Assembly: GCA_012514545.1 (NCBI GenBank)
Contig: JAAZAC010000213.1
Coordinates: 1 to 27,667, forward strand
From: Actinomycetales bacterium
Lineage (GTDB): Bacteria; Actinomycetota; Actinomycetes; Actinomycetales; Cellulomonadaceae
Direction of reading: 5' to 3'
DNA length: 27,667 nt
Of the stretch, positions 14,410 to 21,386 are shown one piece after another. Position numbers and translations under genes: made by a program. Under the pieces are notes generated by a model. That model had not been told where the DNA came from, made no database searches, and saw only the letters and a list, made by a program, of their open reading frames with translations. Within the stretch, counting starts at the first letter, position 1. Every line of letters starts with the position of its first letter.

Positions 14410-14432
14410 ACTGGTCTAGACCACCGACGCTA
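14410..14432 (-). promoter_or_regulatory. ptsH promoter with perfect DasR operator on the start site
   Basis: The 14-mer ACTGGTCTAGACCA (14410-14423) equals the core of the DasR responsive element. On the minus strand a -10 TAGCGT (14432-14427) ends six bases before about 14420, so the predicted start lies inside the operator. About 31 leader bases carrying GGGAGGGG lead to the ptsH GTG. Confidence 0.8.
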
Positions 14433-14479
14433 GCACCTCGGCGGCGCCGCGCGCACCAGCGGTCCGTCGGGCGGGCGGC

Positions 14480-14539
14480 TCGGTGTGGGGCTGCTCGGCG
14501 TGGGGCTGCTCGGCGTGGGGCTACTCGGCCTGGGGCTGC
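14480..14539. repeat. Four tandem 15-bp repeats at the 3' end of the DUF4349 gene
   Basis: Units begin at 14480, 14495, 14510 and 14525. On the minus strand each encodes the pentapeptide QPxxE (QPHAE/QPQAE/QPHTE) in the frame of the DUF4349 gene. The gene's TAG stop (14523-14521) is a CAG-to-TAG change in one unit, so about 2.7 further units lie beyond the stop. Confidence 0.85.
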
Positions 14540-15531
14540 TGAGTGCCCTGCGGTGCGGGCGGGGCGGGCGGCGCCTGCGTCGCGGGGGGCGCCTCGGGCG
14601 CGGGGGCACCCGGCGCACCGGGCGCGGGCGGCCAGCCGTACGCCGTCGGCGGGACCTGCGGACGCGGCCGGGCGGGCCGGACCCGGCGGTACAGCCGGCG
14701 GGCCCAGAGCGCGAGCGCGACGACCACGGCCGCGAAGACGAGCCAGGGGAGCAGCGCGCCGATGACGGCCAGCGCGCCCGCCCCGAAGTCGAGGAACGCC
14801 TCCCAGCCGTTGCGCAGCCCGCCGAGGAACCCCGGGCGCTGCTCGCGCGGCTTCGCCTGCGGGACGTCGTCGGGCACCACGACGTCGACGGTGAGCGTCG
14901 ACATCGACACCTGGTCCTCGAGGACCGCCTGCTGGCTGAGGAGCTGCTCGAGCTGGGACTGCCGGTCGGTGAGCATCTGCTCCGCGCGCACGAGGTCGTC
15001 CGCCGAGGACGCCCGGGCCAGCAGGTCCTCCATGCGCTCGACCGACATCTCGACGGCGCGGATCCGCGCGGCCAGGTCGCGGACCGTCATCGTCACGTCG
15101 GTCCGCTCGAGGCTGACGTGCTCGACCTTGCCGACGTCGGCCAGCCGGCCGAGCGCGGTGCCCACCTCGCGCGACGGGATGCGCAGCACGAGCTGCGCCC
15201 ACGGGTCCACCGTGTCGGACCCCGCCTGGAGGCGCTCGCCCTCGAGCCAGCCGCCCATCCGCTCGACCATGGTGACGATCTCGTCCGCCGCGGCGAGCGG
15301 GTCCTCCGCGCTCACGGTGACGTCGCCCGTGGTGATGATCGAGCGGTTGCTGCTGCCGGCGTCGAAGCCGCCGCCGAGGTTGACCTCCCCGTCGTCGGCC
15401 GCGCCCTCGGGGGCGGCGGCGGGGGCCTCGTCGGCGACGGCGCCGGAGTCCGCCGACTGCTGGGCGCTGCACGCCGTGAGCACCAGCGCCAGCGCGCCGA
15501 TGGTGAGCCACGTCCTCGTGGGGGTTCGCAT
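14521..15531 (-). CDS. DUF4349-domain lipoprotein with C-terminal membrane helix
   Basis: 336 residues from the ATG at 15531. The signal peptide ends in LVLTAC (lipid-acceptor Cys21). A low-complexity linker leads to the DUF4349 domain (about 65-245): NRSIITTGDVTVSAEDP, GGWLEGERLQAGSD, LVLRIPSREVGTALGRLADV, then a coiled coil (AVEMSVERMEDLL, EQMLTDRQSQLEQLLSQQ) and VSMSTLTVDVV. A membrane helix (LPWLVFAAVVVALALWA) and a Pro/Ala/Gln-rich tail follow. The function of DUF4349 proteins is not established; a cell-envelope role is likely. The gene ends in a TAG that interrupts a 15-bp coding repeat. An upstream in-frame start at 15633 overlaps the promoter and is disfavoured. Confidence 0.85.
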   Translation of the reverse strand: MRTPTRTWLTIGALALVLTACSAQQSADSGAVADEAPAAAPEGAADDGEVNLGGGFDAGSSNRSIITTGDVTVSAEDPLAAADEIVTMVERMGGWLEGERLQAGSDTVDPWAQLVLRIPSREVGTALGRLADVGKVEHVSLERTDVTMTVRDLAARIRAVEMSVERMEDLLARASSADDLVRAEQMLTDRQSQLEQLLSQQAVLEDQVSMSTLTVDVVVPDDVPQAKPREQRPGFLGGLRNGWEAFLDFGAGALAVIGALLPWLVFAAVVVALALWARRLYRRVRPARPRPQVPPTAYGWPPAPGAPGAPAPEAPPATQAPPAPPAPQGTQQPQAE

Positions 15532-15538
15532 GGCCGCC

Positions 15539-15544
15539 ACGGTA
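15539..15544 (-). promoter_or_regulatory. -10 (TACCGT) of DUF4349 gene, near-leaderless
   Basis: On the minus strand TACCGT ends seven bases before the ATG at 15531, placing the transcript start at or one base before the start codon. There is no Shine-Dalgarno in the gap. Confidence 0.6.
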
Positions 15545-15580
15545 GGCACGCGGCGGCCCCCGCGTGGGCCGTTTCGCGTG

Positions 15581-15639
15581 ATCGTTACCGAGCGCCGGCG
15601 ATCGTGACCGATCCGGGATCGCCTCGTGATCATGGCCGA
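15581..15639. repeat. Direct repeats ATCGTKACCGA in a divergent promoter region
   Basis: ATCGTTACCGA (15581-15591) and ATCGTGACCGA (15601-15611) are spaced exactly 20 bases apart, about two helical turns. A looser third copy, ATCATGGCCGA, sits at 15629-15639. They lie between the DUF4349 gene and the ABC exporter pair. An overlapping inverted repeat GGCGATC/GATCGCC (15597-15623) is also present. Candidate regulator site. Confidence 0.5.
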
Positions 15640-15707
15640 CCACGGCCGTGACCCCGCCGCGGCGATCTCACCCGGGGCGGTCGTGCCGTCCCGCGGCGGG
15701 CGCGCCG

Positions 15708-15713
15708 TAGGGT
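15708..15713 (+). promoter_or_regulatory. -10 (TAGGGT) of ABC ATPase gene, leaderless
   Basis: TAGGGT ends six bases before the GTG at 15720, so the predicted transcript begins on the start codon. No ribosome site is present. Confidence 0.65.
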
Positions 15714-15719
15714 GGGCCG

Positions 15720-16484
15720 GTGGACGTCCCGGCCGTCGCCCTGCGGGGGCTCGTCAAGCGCTTCGGCCGCACCGTCGCCGTCGACCACCTCGACCTGGAC
15801 ATCCCCGCGGGCTCGTTCTACGGCATCGTCGGGCCCAACGGCGCGGGCAAGACGACCACCCTCTCCATGGCGACCGGCCTCCTCGTGCCCGACGGCGGCC
15901 GGGCCCTCGTGCACGGCGTCGACGTGTGGGCGGAGCCGACGGTGGCGGCCCCGCTCATCGGCGTCCTGCCCGACGGCCTGCGCCTCTTCGACCGGCTCAC
16001 CGGGCCCGAGCTCATTTCCTACGCCGGCCTGCTGCGGCGCATCGCGCCCGACGTCGTCGCCGCTCGCCGGGACGACCTCATCGCCGCGCTCGACCTGCAC
16101 GTCGCGGGCTCGACGCTCGTCGCGGACTACTCCGCGGGCATGACGAAGAAGGTCGCGCTGGCGTGCGCCCTCGTGCACGCGCCGCGGGTGCTCGTGCTCG
16201 ACGAGCCGTTCGAGGCCGTCGACCCCGTGTCGGCCGCAGGCATCCGCGCGATCCTCCAGCGCTTCGTCGACGCCGGCGGCACCGTCGTCATGTCCAGCCA
16301 CGTCATGGCGCTCGTCGAGCGCACGTGCACGCACGTCGCCGTCGTCGGGGCGGGCCGCGTCGTCGCGGCCGGGTCGCTCGACGAGGTCCGCGGCGGCCAG
16401 GACCTGGAGAGCCGGTTCGTCGGGCTCCTCGGCGGGCCCGCCCAGACCCCGGAGCTGTCGTGGTTGCGACCCTCGTCCGGCTGA
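15720..16484 (+). CDS. ABC transporter ATP-binding protein (exporter type)
   Basis: 254 residues from GTG at 15720. Walker A is GPNGAGKTT (about 38-46), Walker B is VLVLDEPF (about 157-164) and the switch His is in SSHVM (His194). The signature region reads DYSAGMTKKVALA instead of LSGGQ, and the Q-loop position reads GVLPDG. Both substitutions occur in drug/antibiotic-type exporters of the DrrA/CcmA group, so activity is not ruled out. The gene overlaps the permease gene by 25 bases, indicating one operon. Substrate unknown. Confidence 0.93.
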   Translation: MDVPAVALRGLVKRFGRTVAVDHLDLDIPAGSFYGIVGPNGAGKTTTLSMATGLLVPDGGRALVHGVDVWAEPTVAAPLIGVLPDGLRLFDRLTGPELISYAGLLRRIAPDVVAARRDDLIAALDLHVAGSTLVADYSAGMTKKVALACALVHAPRVLVLDEPFEAVDPVSAAGIRAILQRFVDAGGTVVMSSHVMALVERTCTHVAVVGAGRVVAAGSLDEVRGGQDLESRFVGLLGGPAQTPELSWLRPSSG

Positions 16485-18049
16485 GGCTGCGGATCCTCGG
16501 GCACGCGCTGCGCCGCGACACGTGGCGGCTCGTGCTGCTGATCCTCGGGCTGCTGTGGGGGCTCTCGCTCCTGCCGGGGCTCGCCGGCGCGATGCTCTGG
16601 CTCGCGCGCGAGCCCGCCGAGTTCGCCACGGAGATCCTCGTCGTCGCCGGGTCGCTCGTCGTCGCGGGGTGGGCGGTCGTGCCGCTCCTCGTGCCCGGCA
16701 TGGACGACTCGCTCGACATCAGCCGGTTCGCCACGGCCGGGCAGCCGGCCCGCCGGCTCGCGCCCGGCCTGCTCGTCGCGGGCGCCCTCACCGTCCCCAC
16801 GCTGGTCACGGCCGGGGCGACGGCGGCGCCGCTGCTCATCTGGCTGCGCCACGGCACCGCGGCGTCGCTGACCGCCGTCGCCGGGGCCGTGCTCGCCGTC
16901 GTCACCTGCCTCCTCGCGGCGCGCATCGCCACGGGCGTCTCCGCGCGGGTCCTCGCCTCCCGCCGGGCGCGCGAGGTCGGCGCGACGGTCGGGGTCCTCC
17001 TCGCGGTCCTCGCGGTGCCCGGCGTCGTCGCCCTCGGCTCGCTCGGGCTCGAGGGCGCGCTGGAGAAGGTGCCCACCGTCGCGCGCGTGCTCGGCTGGAC
17101 GCCGCTCGGCGCGCCGTTCGCCGCGCCCCTCGCGGCCGCGGAGGGCTCGCTCGGCGAGGCCCTCGCGCGCCTGGGGGTCGCGCTCGCCGGGATCGGTGCG
17201 GCCTTCGCGCTCTGGGTCCACCTGCTGGGGCGCGCGCTCCGGCGCCCGGTGTCCCGCGGGGGCGCGGCCCGCCGCCGCGCGGACCGGATCGTCCGCGGGC
17301 TGCGGCGCCTGCCGCGGCGGCCCGGCCTCCTCGCGACGCTCGCCGTGGCCCGCCGCGGCGCCCGCTACTGGAGCGCCGACCCGCGCTACCTCAGCGCGCT
17401 CCTCGGGGCGGTGGTCACGCCGGCGCTCGTCGTGGTCCTGGGCTCGGCGATCTCGGACACGCCCGGGACGGTCGCGCTCGGCGCCGGCGCGTTCGTGGGC
17501 GGCACGCTCGGCTGGGGCCGGCACAACGACGTCGCCTACGACGGCAGCGCCTTCTGGCTGCACGTCGCCGCGCGGGTCCCGGGGTGGGCCGACCGGCTCG
17601 GCCGCACGCTCGCCACGCTCGTCTGGGCGCTGCCGGTGACGCTCGCCGCGGGCGTCGCCGGGGTCGCGCTGAGCGGCCGGTGGGACGTCGCGCCCGCCGC
17701 GCTCGGCGCCGCCGTCGGCCTGCTGCTCGGCGGGCTCGGGGTGTCGGCGGTCGCCAGCGCCACCCTCCCGTACCCGGTGCCCGAGGCCGGTGCGAACCCG
17801 TTCGCCGCGCAGATCGGCGGCGTCGGGGCCTCGCTCGTCGCGCAGGTCGCCACGTCCACCGCCACGTTCCTCGTCTGCTCCCCGGTGCTGGCCCTCGCGG
17901 CGCTCACCGTGTGGCGGGAGCCGCGGCTCGGCGGGGCGACCCTCGCCGTCGGCGTGGTCGGGGGCGTCGTGGCGCTCGCCCTGGGCATCGTCCTGGGCGG
18001 CCGCCTGTACGACGAGCGGGCCCCGCGGCTGCTCGCCCGACTCACCTGA
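16460..18049 (+). CDS. ABC transporter permease (multi-spanning, exporter type)
   Basis: 529 residues from the GTG at 16460, overlapping the ATPase end by 25 bases. There are roughly ten to twelve hydrophobic segments, beginning LVLLILGLLWGLSLLPG, plus an Arg-rich cytoplasmic loop near the middle (GGAARRRADRIVRGLRRLPRR) that separates two halves. No conserved substrate motif is recognisable to me. The sequence pattern resembles actinobacterial ABC-2-like permeases paired with a single ATPase. It is immediately followed, after 21 bases, by the independently promoted DUF3039 gene. A start upstream of 16460 would overlap the ATPase heavily. Confidence 0.85.
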   Translation: MVATLVRLRLRILGHALRRDTWRLVLLILGLLWGLSLLPGLAGAMLWLAREPAEFATEILVVAGSLVVAGWAVVPLLVPGMDDSLDISRFATAGQPARRLAPGLLVAGALTVPTLVTAGATAAPLLIWLRHGTAASLTAVAGAVLAVVTCLLAARIATGVSARVLASRRAREVGATVGVLLAVLAVPGVVALGSLGLEGALEKVPTVARVLGWTPLGAPFAAPLAAAEGSLGEALARLGVALAGIGAAFALWVHLLGRALRRPVSRGGAARRRADRIVRGLRRLPRRPGLLATLAVARRGARYWSADPRYLSALLGAVVTPALVVVLGSAISDTPGTVALGAGAFVGGTLGWGRHNDVAYDGSAFWLHVAARVPGWADRLGRTLATLVWALPVTLAAGVAGVALSGRWDVAPAALGAAVGLLLGGLGVSAVASATLPYPVPEAGANPFAAQIGGVGASLVAQVATSTATFLVCSPVLALAALTVWREPRLGGATLAVGVVGGVVALALGIVLGGRLYDERAPRLLARLT

Positions 18050-18058
18050 GCTCGTGCC

Positions 18059-18064
18059 TAGACT
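18059..18064 (+). promoter_or_regulatory. -10 (TAGACT) of DUF3039 gene, leaderless
   Basis: TAGACT ends six bases before the ATG at 18071, predicting transcription from the A of the start codon. The promoter lies in the 21-base gap after the ABC permease. Confidence 0.65.
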
Positions 18065-18070
18065 CGCCGC

Positions 18071-18397
18071 ATGAGCGACCCGACGCCGCACCCCGCCCCG
18101 TCCGTCGCGCCCGAGCGCGCCCCCGAGCAGCCCGCCGGCCCCGGCCCGGCGACGGGTGTGCTCGAGCGGACCGAGGTCCGCGAGGAGGTCGAGCCGGGGG
18201 ACCACGAGCGCTTCGCGCACTACGTGCGCAAGGAGAAGATCCTCGAGTCCGCCCTCTCCGGCGCGCCCGTCATCGCGCTGTGCGGCAAGGTCTGGGTGCC
18301 CGGGCGCGACCCGAACAAGTTCCCCGTCTGCCCCGTCTGCAAGGAGATCTACGAGGGGCTGCGGCCCGGCGGCGACGACGGCGACGCGCCGCAGTGA
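18071..18397 (+). CDS. DUF3039 family protein (putative small zinc-binding protein)
   Basis: 108 residues. The first 30 are Pro/Ala-rich and disordered-looking. The conserved part reads HERFAHYVRKEKILESAL, then PVIALCGKVWVP and KFPVCPVCKEIYEGL. The three Cys (one in ALCGK, two in CPVC), possibly with a His, suggest a zinc site. DUF3039 is a conserved actinobacterial family of unknown function. I do not assign a role. Confidence 0.85.
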   Translation: MSDPTPHPAPSVAPERAPEQPAGPGPATGVLERTEVREEVEPGDHERFAHYVRKEKILESALSGAPVIALCGKVWVPGRDPNKFPVCPVCKEIYEGLRPGGDDGDAPQ

Positions 18398-18683
18398 CGG
18401 CGCCGCGGTGAGCGGCCGCCGAGCCGGTCGCGTCGCGCGTCGCGGCCAGGTGGCGCCACGTGTCGCGGCACGTGTCGCGGCGCGGTCGGCCGCGCCTGAG
18501 GCGGCCCGCCGAGGACCGTCCTGAGGGCCCTCCGGAGGCGCATTTCTCACGGTCTCGCCGTGGCCCCTGCCGGGCGAAAGCCACAATCCTCGCGGACCTC
18601 TCAAGGTGCGCGATCCCCGGGTCACTGTCAGCCTGGACGCAACAAGACCACCCCTCGGGGTGGCCGACCCGAAGGGAATTCAC
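18398..18683. other. Intergenic region before small membrane protein; short tandem repeat and leader hairpin
   Basis: 286 bases without a convincing gene. It includes a perfect 12-bp tandem duplication CACGTGTCGCGG (18457-18480) beside the palindrome TGGCGCCA. Just before the ribosome site of the next gene there is a hairpin, CCACCC-CTCG-GGGTGG (18648-18663). The latter may affect translation. No clear promoter was identified for the small gene. The open frames here on both strands are Arg/Ala-rich and look like chance ORFs. Confidence 0.5.
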
Positions 18684-18842
18684 ATGCCAGCGTGGCTGCT
18701 CATCCTCATCGTCGGTGTCCTGCTGCTCATCTTCGGCGTGGCCGTGGAGGCCGCGAAGTTCCTCATCTGGCTCGGGATCATCGTGCTGGTCGTCAGCCTG
18801 ATCATCGGCCTGCTGGGGCGTGGCCGGCGGACAACCGTCTAG
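18684..18842 (+). CDS. Small two-helix membrane protein, unknown function
   Basis: 52 residues from the ATG at 18684, with GAAGGGA seven bases upstream. Nearly the whole protein is hydrophobic: helix 1 WLLILIVGVLLLIFGVAV (about 4-21), a short AAKF turn, helix 2 LIWLGIIVLVVSLIIGLL (about 27-44), then a basic RGRR tail. Similar tiny hydrophobic proteins are widespread in actinobacteria, but I cannot name a function. A strong terminator follows 15 bases after the stop. Confidence 0.8.
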   Translation: MPAWLLILIVGVLLLIFGVAVEAAKFLIWLGIIVLVVSLIIGLLGRGRRTTV

Positions 18843-18857
18843 CCGCTTCGCTCGCCC

Positions 18858-18890
18858 GGCGCCCGGGGACGTCCTCCGTCCCCGGGCGCC
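18858..18890. terminator. Bidirectional terminator between small membrane protein gene and pncB
   Basis: Perfect 14-bp inverted repeat GGCGCCCGGGGACG (18858-18871) / CGTCCCCGGGCGCC (18877-18890) with loop TCCTC, between two converging genes. Confidence 0.85.
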
Positions 18891-18924
18891 CGTGCGTCCG
18901 GGCCCCGTGTGGCTCGCCCCGTCC

Positions 18925-20310
18925 TCAGATCCGCACGGTGACCGTGGGCAGCGCCGGGTCGCCCGCGGACAGGCGCCGCGCCCACGGCGGGAGCTCCGCG
19001 CGGGAGGCGCGGTGGCGCTCGGCGGCGAGGGTCACGCCCGAGGCGCCGGTCCACCGCGTGTCGATCGCCCCGCCCTCGACCAGCGGCACGTGCAGCGGCC
19101 GCAGGTCGCCGTCGGGCGGCGCCCAGCTCGCCACCGCGTCGTCGTCGCCGGTGATGACGACCTCCTCCACCGCCGTCCCCGACGGGTCCAGCCGGCGCGC
19201 GCCGATCTTGCGGCCGCCCAGGCTCGGCTTGTGGGTCGACGCCTTCGCCACGGGCTGCAGCGTCCCGTCCGCGCCCTCGCGGGCGACGAGCTTGTAGACC
19301 ATCCCGCAGGTGGGCGCGCCGGACCCGGTGACGACCGACGTCCCGACGCCGTAGAAGTCCACGGGGGAGGCGCGCAGGGCCGCGATCGCGTACTCGTCGA
19401 GGTCCGAGCTCACGACGATCCGGGTGTCGCGCGCGCCGAGCGCGTCGAGCTGCTCGCGCACCTGCACGGCCAGCGCGACGAGGTCGCCCGAGTCGATCCG
19501 CACCGCGCCGAGGTCGGTCCCCGCCACCTCGACGGCGGTCGCCACCCCGCGCTCGACGTCGTACGTGTCGACCAGCAGCGTCGTGCCGATCCCCAGGGAG
19601 TCGACCTGCGCCGCGAAGGCCGAGCGCTCGTCGTCGTGCAGGAGGGTGTACGAGTGCGCGGCGGTGCCGATCGTGCGCAGCCCGTACCGGCGGCCCGCCT
19701 CGAGGTTGGACGTGCCCGCGAACCCGGCGACGACGGCGGCCCGCGCCGCGGCCACTGCGGCCTCCTCGTGCGCGCGGCGGCTGCCCATCTCCAGGCAGGG
19801 CCGGTCGCCCGCGGCGCACGTCATCCGGGACGCGGCCGACGCCACCGCGGAGTCGTAGTTGAGGACGGACAGCACGAGGGTCTCGAGGAGGACGGCGTCG
19901 GCGAAGGTGCCCTCCACCACGAGCACGGGTGAGCCGGGGAAGAACACCTCGCCCTCGGCGTAGCCGCTCACCGAGCCCGAGAACCGGTAGCGCGCGAGGT
20001 GGTCGATCGTCGCCTTGTCCACGACGCCCTCCCGGGACAGCCAGGACAGCTCCTCGTCGCCGAAGCGGAAGTCCGCGAGGGCCTCGAGGAGCCGGCCCGT
20101 GCCGGCGACCACGCCGTAGCGGCGGCCCGGCGGCAGGCGGCGCGTGAAGACCTCGAACACGCAGTGCCGGTGCGCGGTGCCGTCCGCCAGGGCGGCCTGG
20201 AGCATGGTCAGCTCGTACCGGTCGGTGAAGAACGCCGTCGACGGGCGGTCCGCGGGCGGGCGGAGCGGGTGGTCGGCGGGTCGGGTCGACGAGTGCGACG
20301 GTGCGCTCAT
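18925..20310 (-). CDS. pncB: Nicotinate phosphoribosyltransferase
   Basis: 461 residues from the ATG at 20310. The enzyme makes nicotinate mononucleotide from nicotinate and PRPP in the NAD salvage pathway. The N-terminus TAFFTDRYELTMLQAAL is diagnostic. Further family segments are VFEVFTRRLPPGRRYGVVAG, LNYDSAVASAASRM, EMGSRRAHEEAA, FAGTSNLEAG, GTAAHSYTLL (conserved His), VRIDSGDL and FYGVGTSVVTG. Its position, divergent from clpS, equals pncB1 (Rv1330c) and clpS (Rv1331) in Mycobacterium tuberculosis. Confidence 0.95.
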   Translation of the reverse strand: MSAPSHSSTRPADHPLRPPADRPSTAFFTDRYELTMLQAALADGTAHRHCVFEVFTRRLPPGRRYGVVAGTGRLLEALADFRFGDEELSWLSREGVVDKATIDHLARYRFSGSVSGYAEGEVFFPGSPVLVVEGTFADAVLLETLVLSVLNYDSAVASAASRMTCAAGDRPCLEMGSRRAHEEAAVAAARAAVVAGFAGTSNLEAGRRYGLRTIGTAAHSYTLLHDDERSAFAAQVDSLGIGTTLLVDTYDVERGVATAVEVAGTDLGAVRIDSGDLVALAVQVREQLDALGARDTRIVVSSDLDEYAIAALRASPVDFYGVGTSVVTGSGAPTCGMVYKLVAREGADGTLQPVAKASTHKPSLGGRKIGARRLDPSGTAVEEVVITGDDDAVASWAPPDGDLRPLHVPLVEGGAIDTRWTGASGVTLAAERHRASRAELPPWARRLSAGDPALPTVTVRI

Positions 20311-20316
20311 GTGCCC

Positions 20317-20322
20317 ACCGTA
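20317..20322 (-). promoter_or_regulatory. -10 (TACGGT) of pncB, leaderless
   Basis: On the minus strand TACGGT ends six bases before the ATG at 20310. It is back-to-back with the clpS -10, with only 36 bases between the two hexamers, so their upstream elements must overlap. Confidence 0.65.
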
Positions 20323-20358
20323 GGGGGCCCGGCGCGCCCTCCGCCGCGCGCCGCTGCC

Positions 20359-20364
20359 TACAGT
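20359..20364 (+). promoter_or_regulatory. -10 (TACAGT) of clpS, leaderless
   Basis: TACAGT ends six bases before the GTG at 20371, predicting a leaderless mRNA for clpS-DUF2017. Confidence 0.65.
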
Positions 20365-20370
20365 GGAGGC

Positions 20371-20730
20371 GTGCCGCCCGTCGCACTGCCCGTCGAGGAC
20401 ACCCGCACCGAGGACGAGGCGCGGGTGGCGCCCGACCACGGCTGGACGACCGTCGTCTGGAACGACCCCGTCAACCTCATGAGTTACGTGACGTGGGTGT
20501 TCCGCACCTACTTCGGCTACCCGCACGCGCGCGCGGTGCGGCTCATGCTGCGGGTGCACCACGAGGGCCGCGCCGTCGTCTCCCGCGGCAGCCTCGAGGA
20601 GATGGAGCGGGACACCCAGGCCATGCACGGCTACGGGCTGTGGGCGACCGTCGAGCCGGCGGGGGCGGGCGACGGCGCCGGCGACGGGCCGGGCGAGGGG
20701 ACGGGCGCCGGGGCGCCGGGCGACGGATGA
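20371..20730 (+). CDS. clpS: ClpS, ATP-dependent Clp protease adaptor
   Basis: 119 residues from the GTG at 20371. ClpS delivers N-degron substrates to the ClpC/ClpA-ClpP protease. The core WTTVVWNDPVNLMSYVTWVF contains the Asn-Asp pocket residues. MLRVHHEGRAVVSRGSLEEME and MHGYGLWATVE complete the fold. A Gly/Ala-rich C-terminal tail of about 20 residues extends past the normal end. The stop overlaps the next start as ATGA. The order clpS then DUF2017 is conserved in actinobacteria. Confidence 0.95.
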   Translation: MPPVALPVEDTRTEDEARVAPDHGWTTVVWNDPVNLMSYVTWVFRTYFGYPHARAVRLMLRVHHEGRAVVSRGSLEEMERDTQAMHGYGLWATVEPAGAGDGAGDGPGEGTGAGAPGDG

Positions 20731-21362
20731 CGGACTGGACGTTCCGCCCCCTGCCGGACGGCTCGGGCTGGGCGGCCCACCTCGCCGCCGAGGAGCGGGC
20801 CGCGCTCGCCGACCTCGTCGACGACGTCGCGGCGCTGCTCGACGAGGGCCGTCCCGCCGCCGAGGACCTGCCGGGGCTGCGGATCGGCACCGGGCCCGTC
20901 GAGCCGCCCCGCGACCCGGCCGTGCGCCGCCTGCTGCCCGACGCCTCCCGCGCCGACCCGGACGTGGCCGCCGAGTTCCGCCGGCTCACCGAGGACGACC
21001 TGCGCACCACCAAGCTCGACCAGCTCGGCCTGCTGCGGCGCGCGCTGACGGCGGAGGGGCCCGACCTCGTCGTGCGGGCCGCGGACGCCCCGCGCGTGGC
21101 GGCCGCGCTCACCGACGTGCGGCTCGTCGTCGCCGAGCGCCTGGGCGTGCGCACGGAGGAGGACGCCGACGCCGTCGTGCGCCTCGCCGTCGCCGGCGGG
21201 CCGCTCCACCCGGCGGACCCCGCCACCGTCGCCCGCCGCTACCTCGCCGCCGTGTCCCTGCTGCTCAGCGCCCTGCAGGACTCCCTCGTGGAGGCGATGC
21301 TCGCCGCGCTGCCCGACGAGCCGGGTGACGGGCGTCACGGCCCGGACGAGTCCGGCGACTGA
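20727..21362 (+). CDS. DUF2017 family protein (clpS-linked)
   Basis: 211 residues, translationally coupled to clpS. It is mainly helical: an AAEERAALADLVDDVAALLD segment, LLPDASRADPDVAAEFRRLT (typical of DUF2017), DLRTTKLDQLGLLRRAL, and a C-terminal helix YLAAVSLLLSALQDSLVEAM. The family is known only as a partner gene of clpS in actinobacteria. A role in Clp-dependent proteolysis is inferred from that linkage alone. Confidence 0.85.
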   Translation: MTDWTFRPLPDGSGWAAHLAAEERAALADLVDDVAALLDEGRPAAEDLPGLRIGTGPVEPPRDPAVRRLLPDASRADPDVAAEFRRLTEDDLRTTKLDQLGLLRRALTAEGPDLVVRAADAPRVAAALTDVRLVVAERLGVRTEEDADAVVRLAVAGGPLHPADPATVARRYLAAVSLLLSALQDSLVEAMLAALPDEPGDGRHGPDESGD

Positions 21363-21373
21363 CGTCCCGCCGC

Positions 21374-21379
21374 TAGGCT
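21374..21379 (+). promoter_or_regulatory. -10 (TAGGCT) of murI, near-leaderless
   Basis: TAGGCT ends seven bases before the GTG at 21387 in the 24-base gap after DUF2017. Confidence 0.6.
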
Positions 21380-21386
21380 CGCCTGC

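Noticed and set aside
14430..14618. 62-residue minus-strand ORF with SPTPS repeats
   Set aside because: It is the 15-bp repeat at the DUF4349 3' end read in a shifted frame. The DUF4349 frame carries the domain evidence.
18270..18683. Minus-strand 137-residue ORF in the gap before the small membrane protein
   Set aside because: Arg/Ser-rich, contains the 12-bp tandem repeat as RDT repeats, overlaps DUF3039, and has no ribosome site or recognisable domain.
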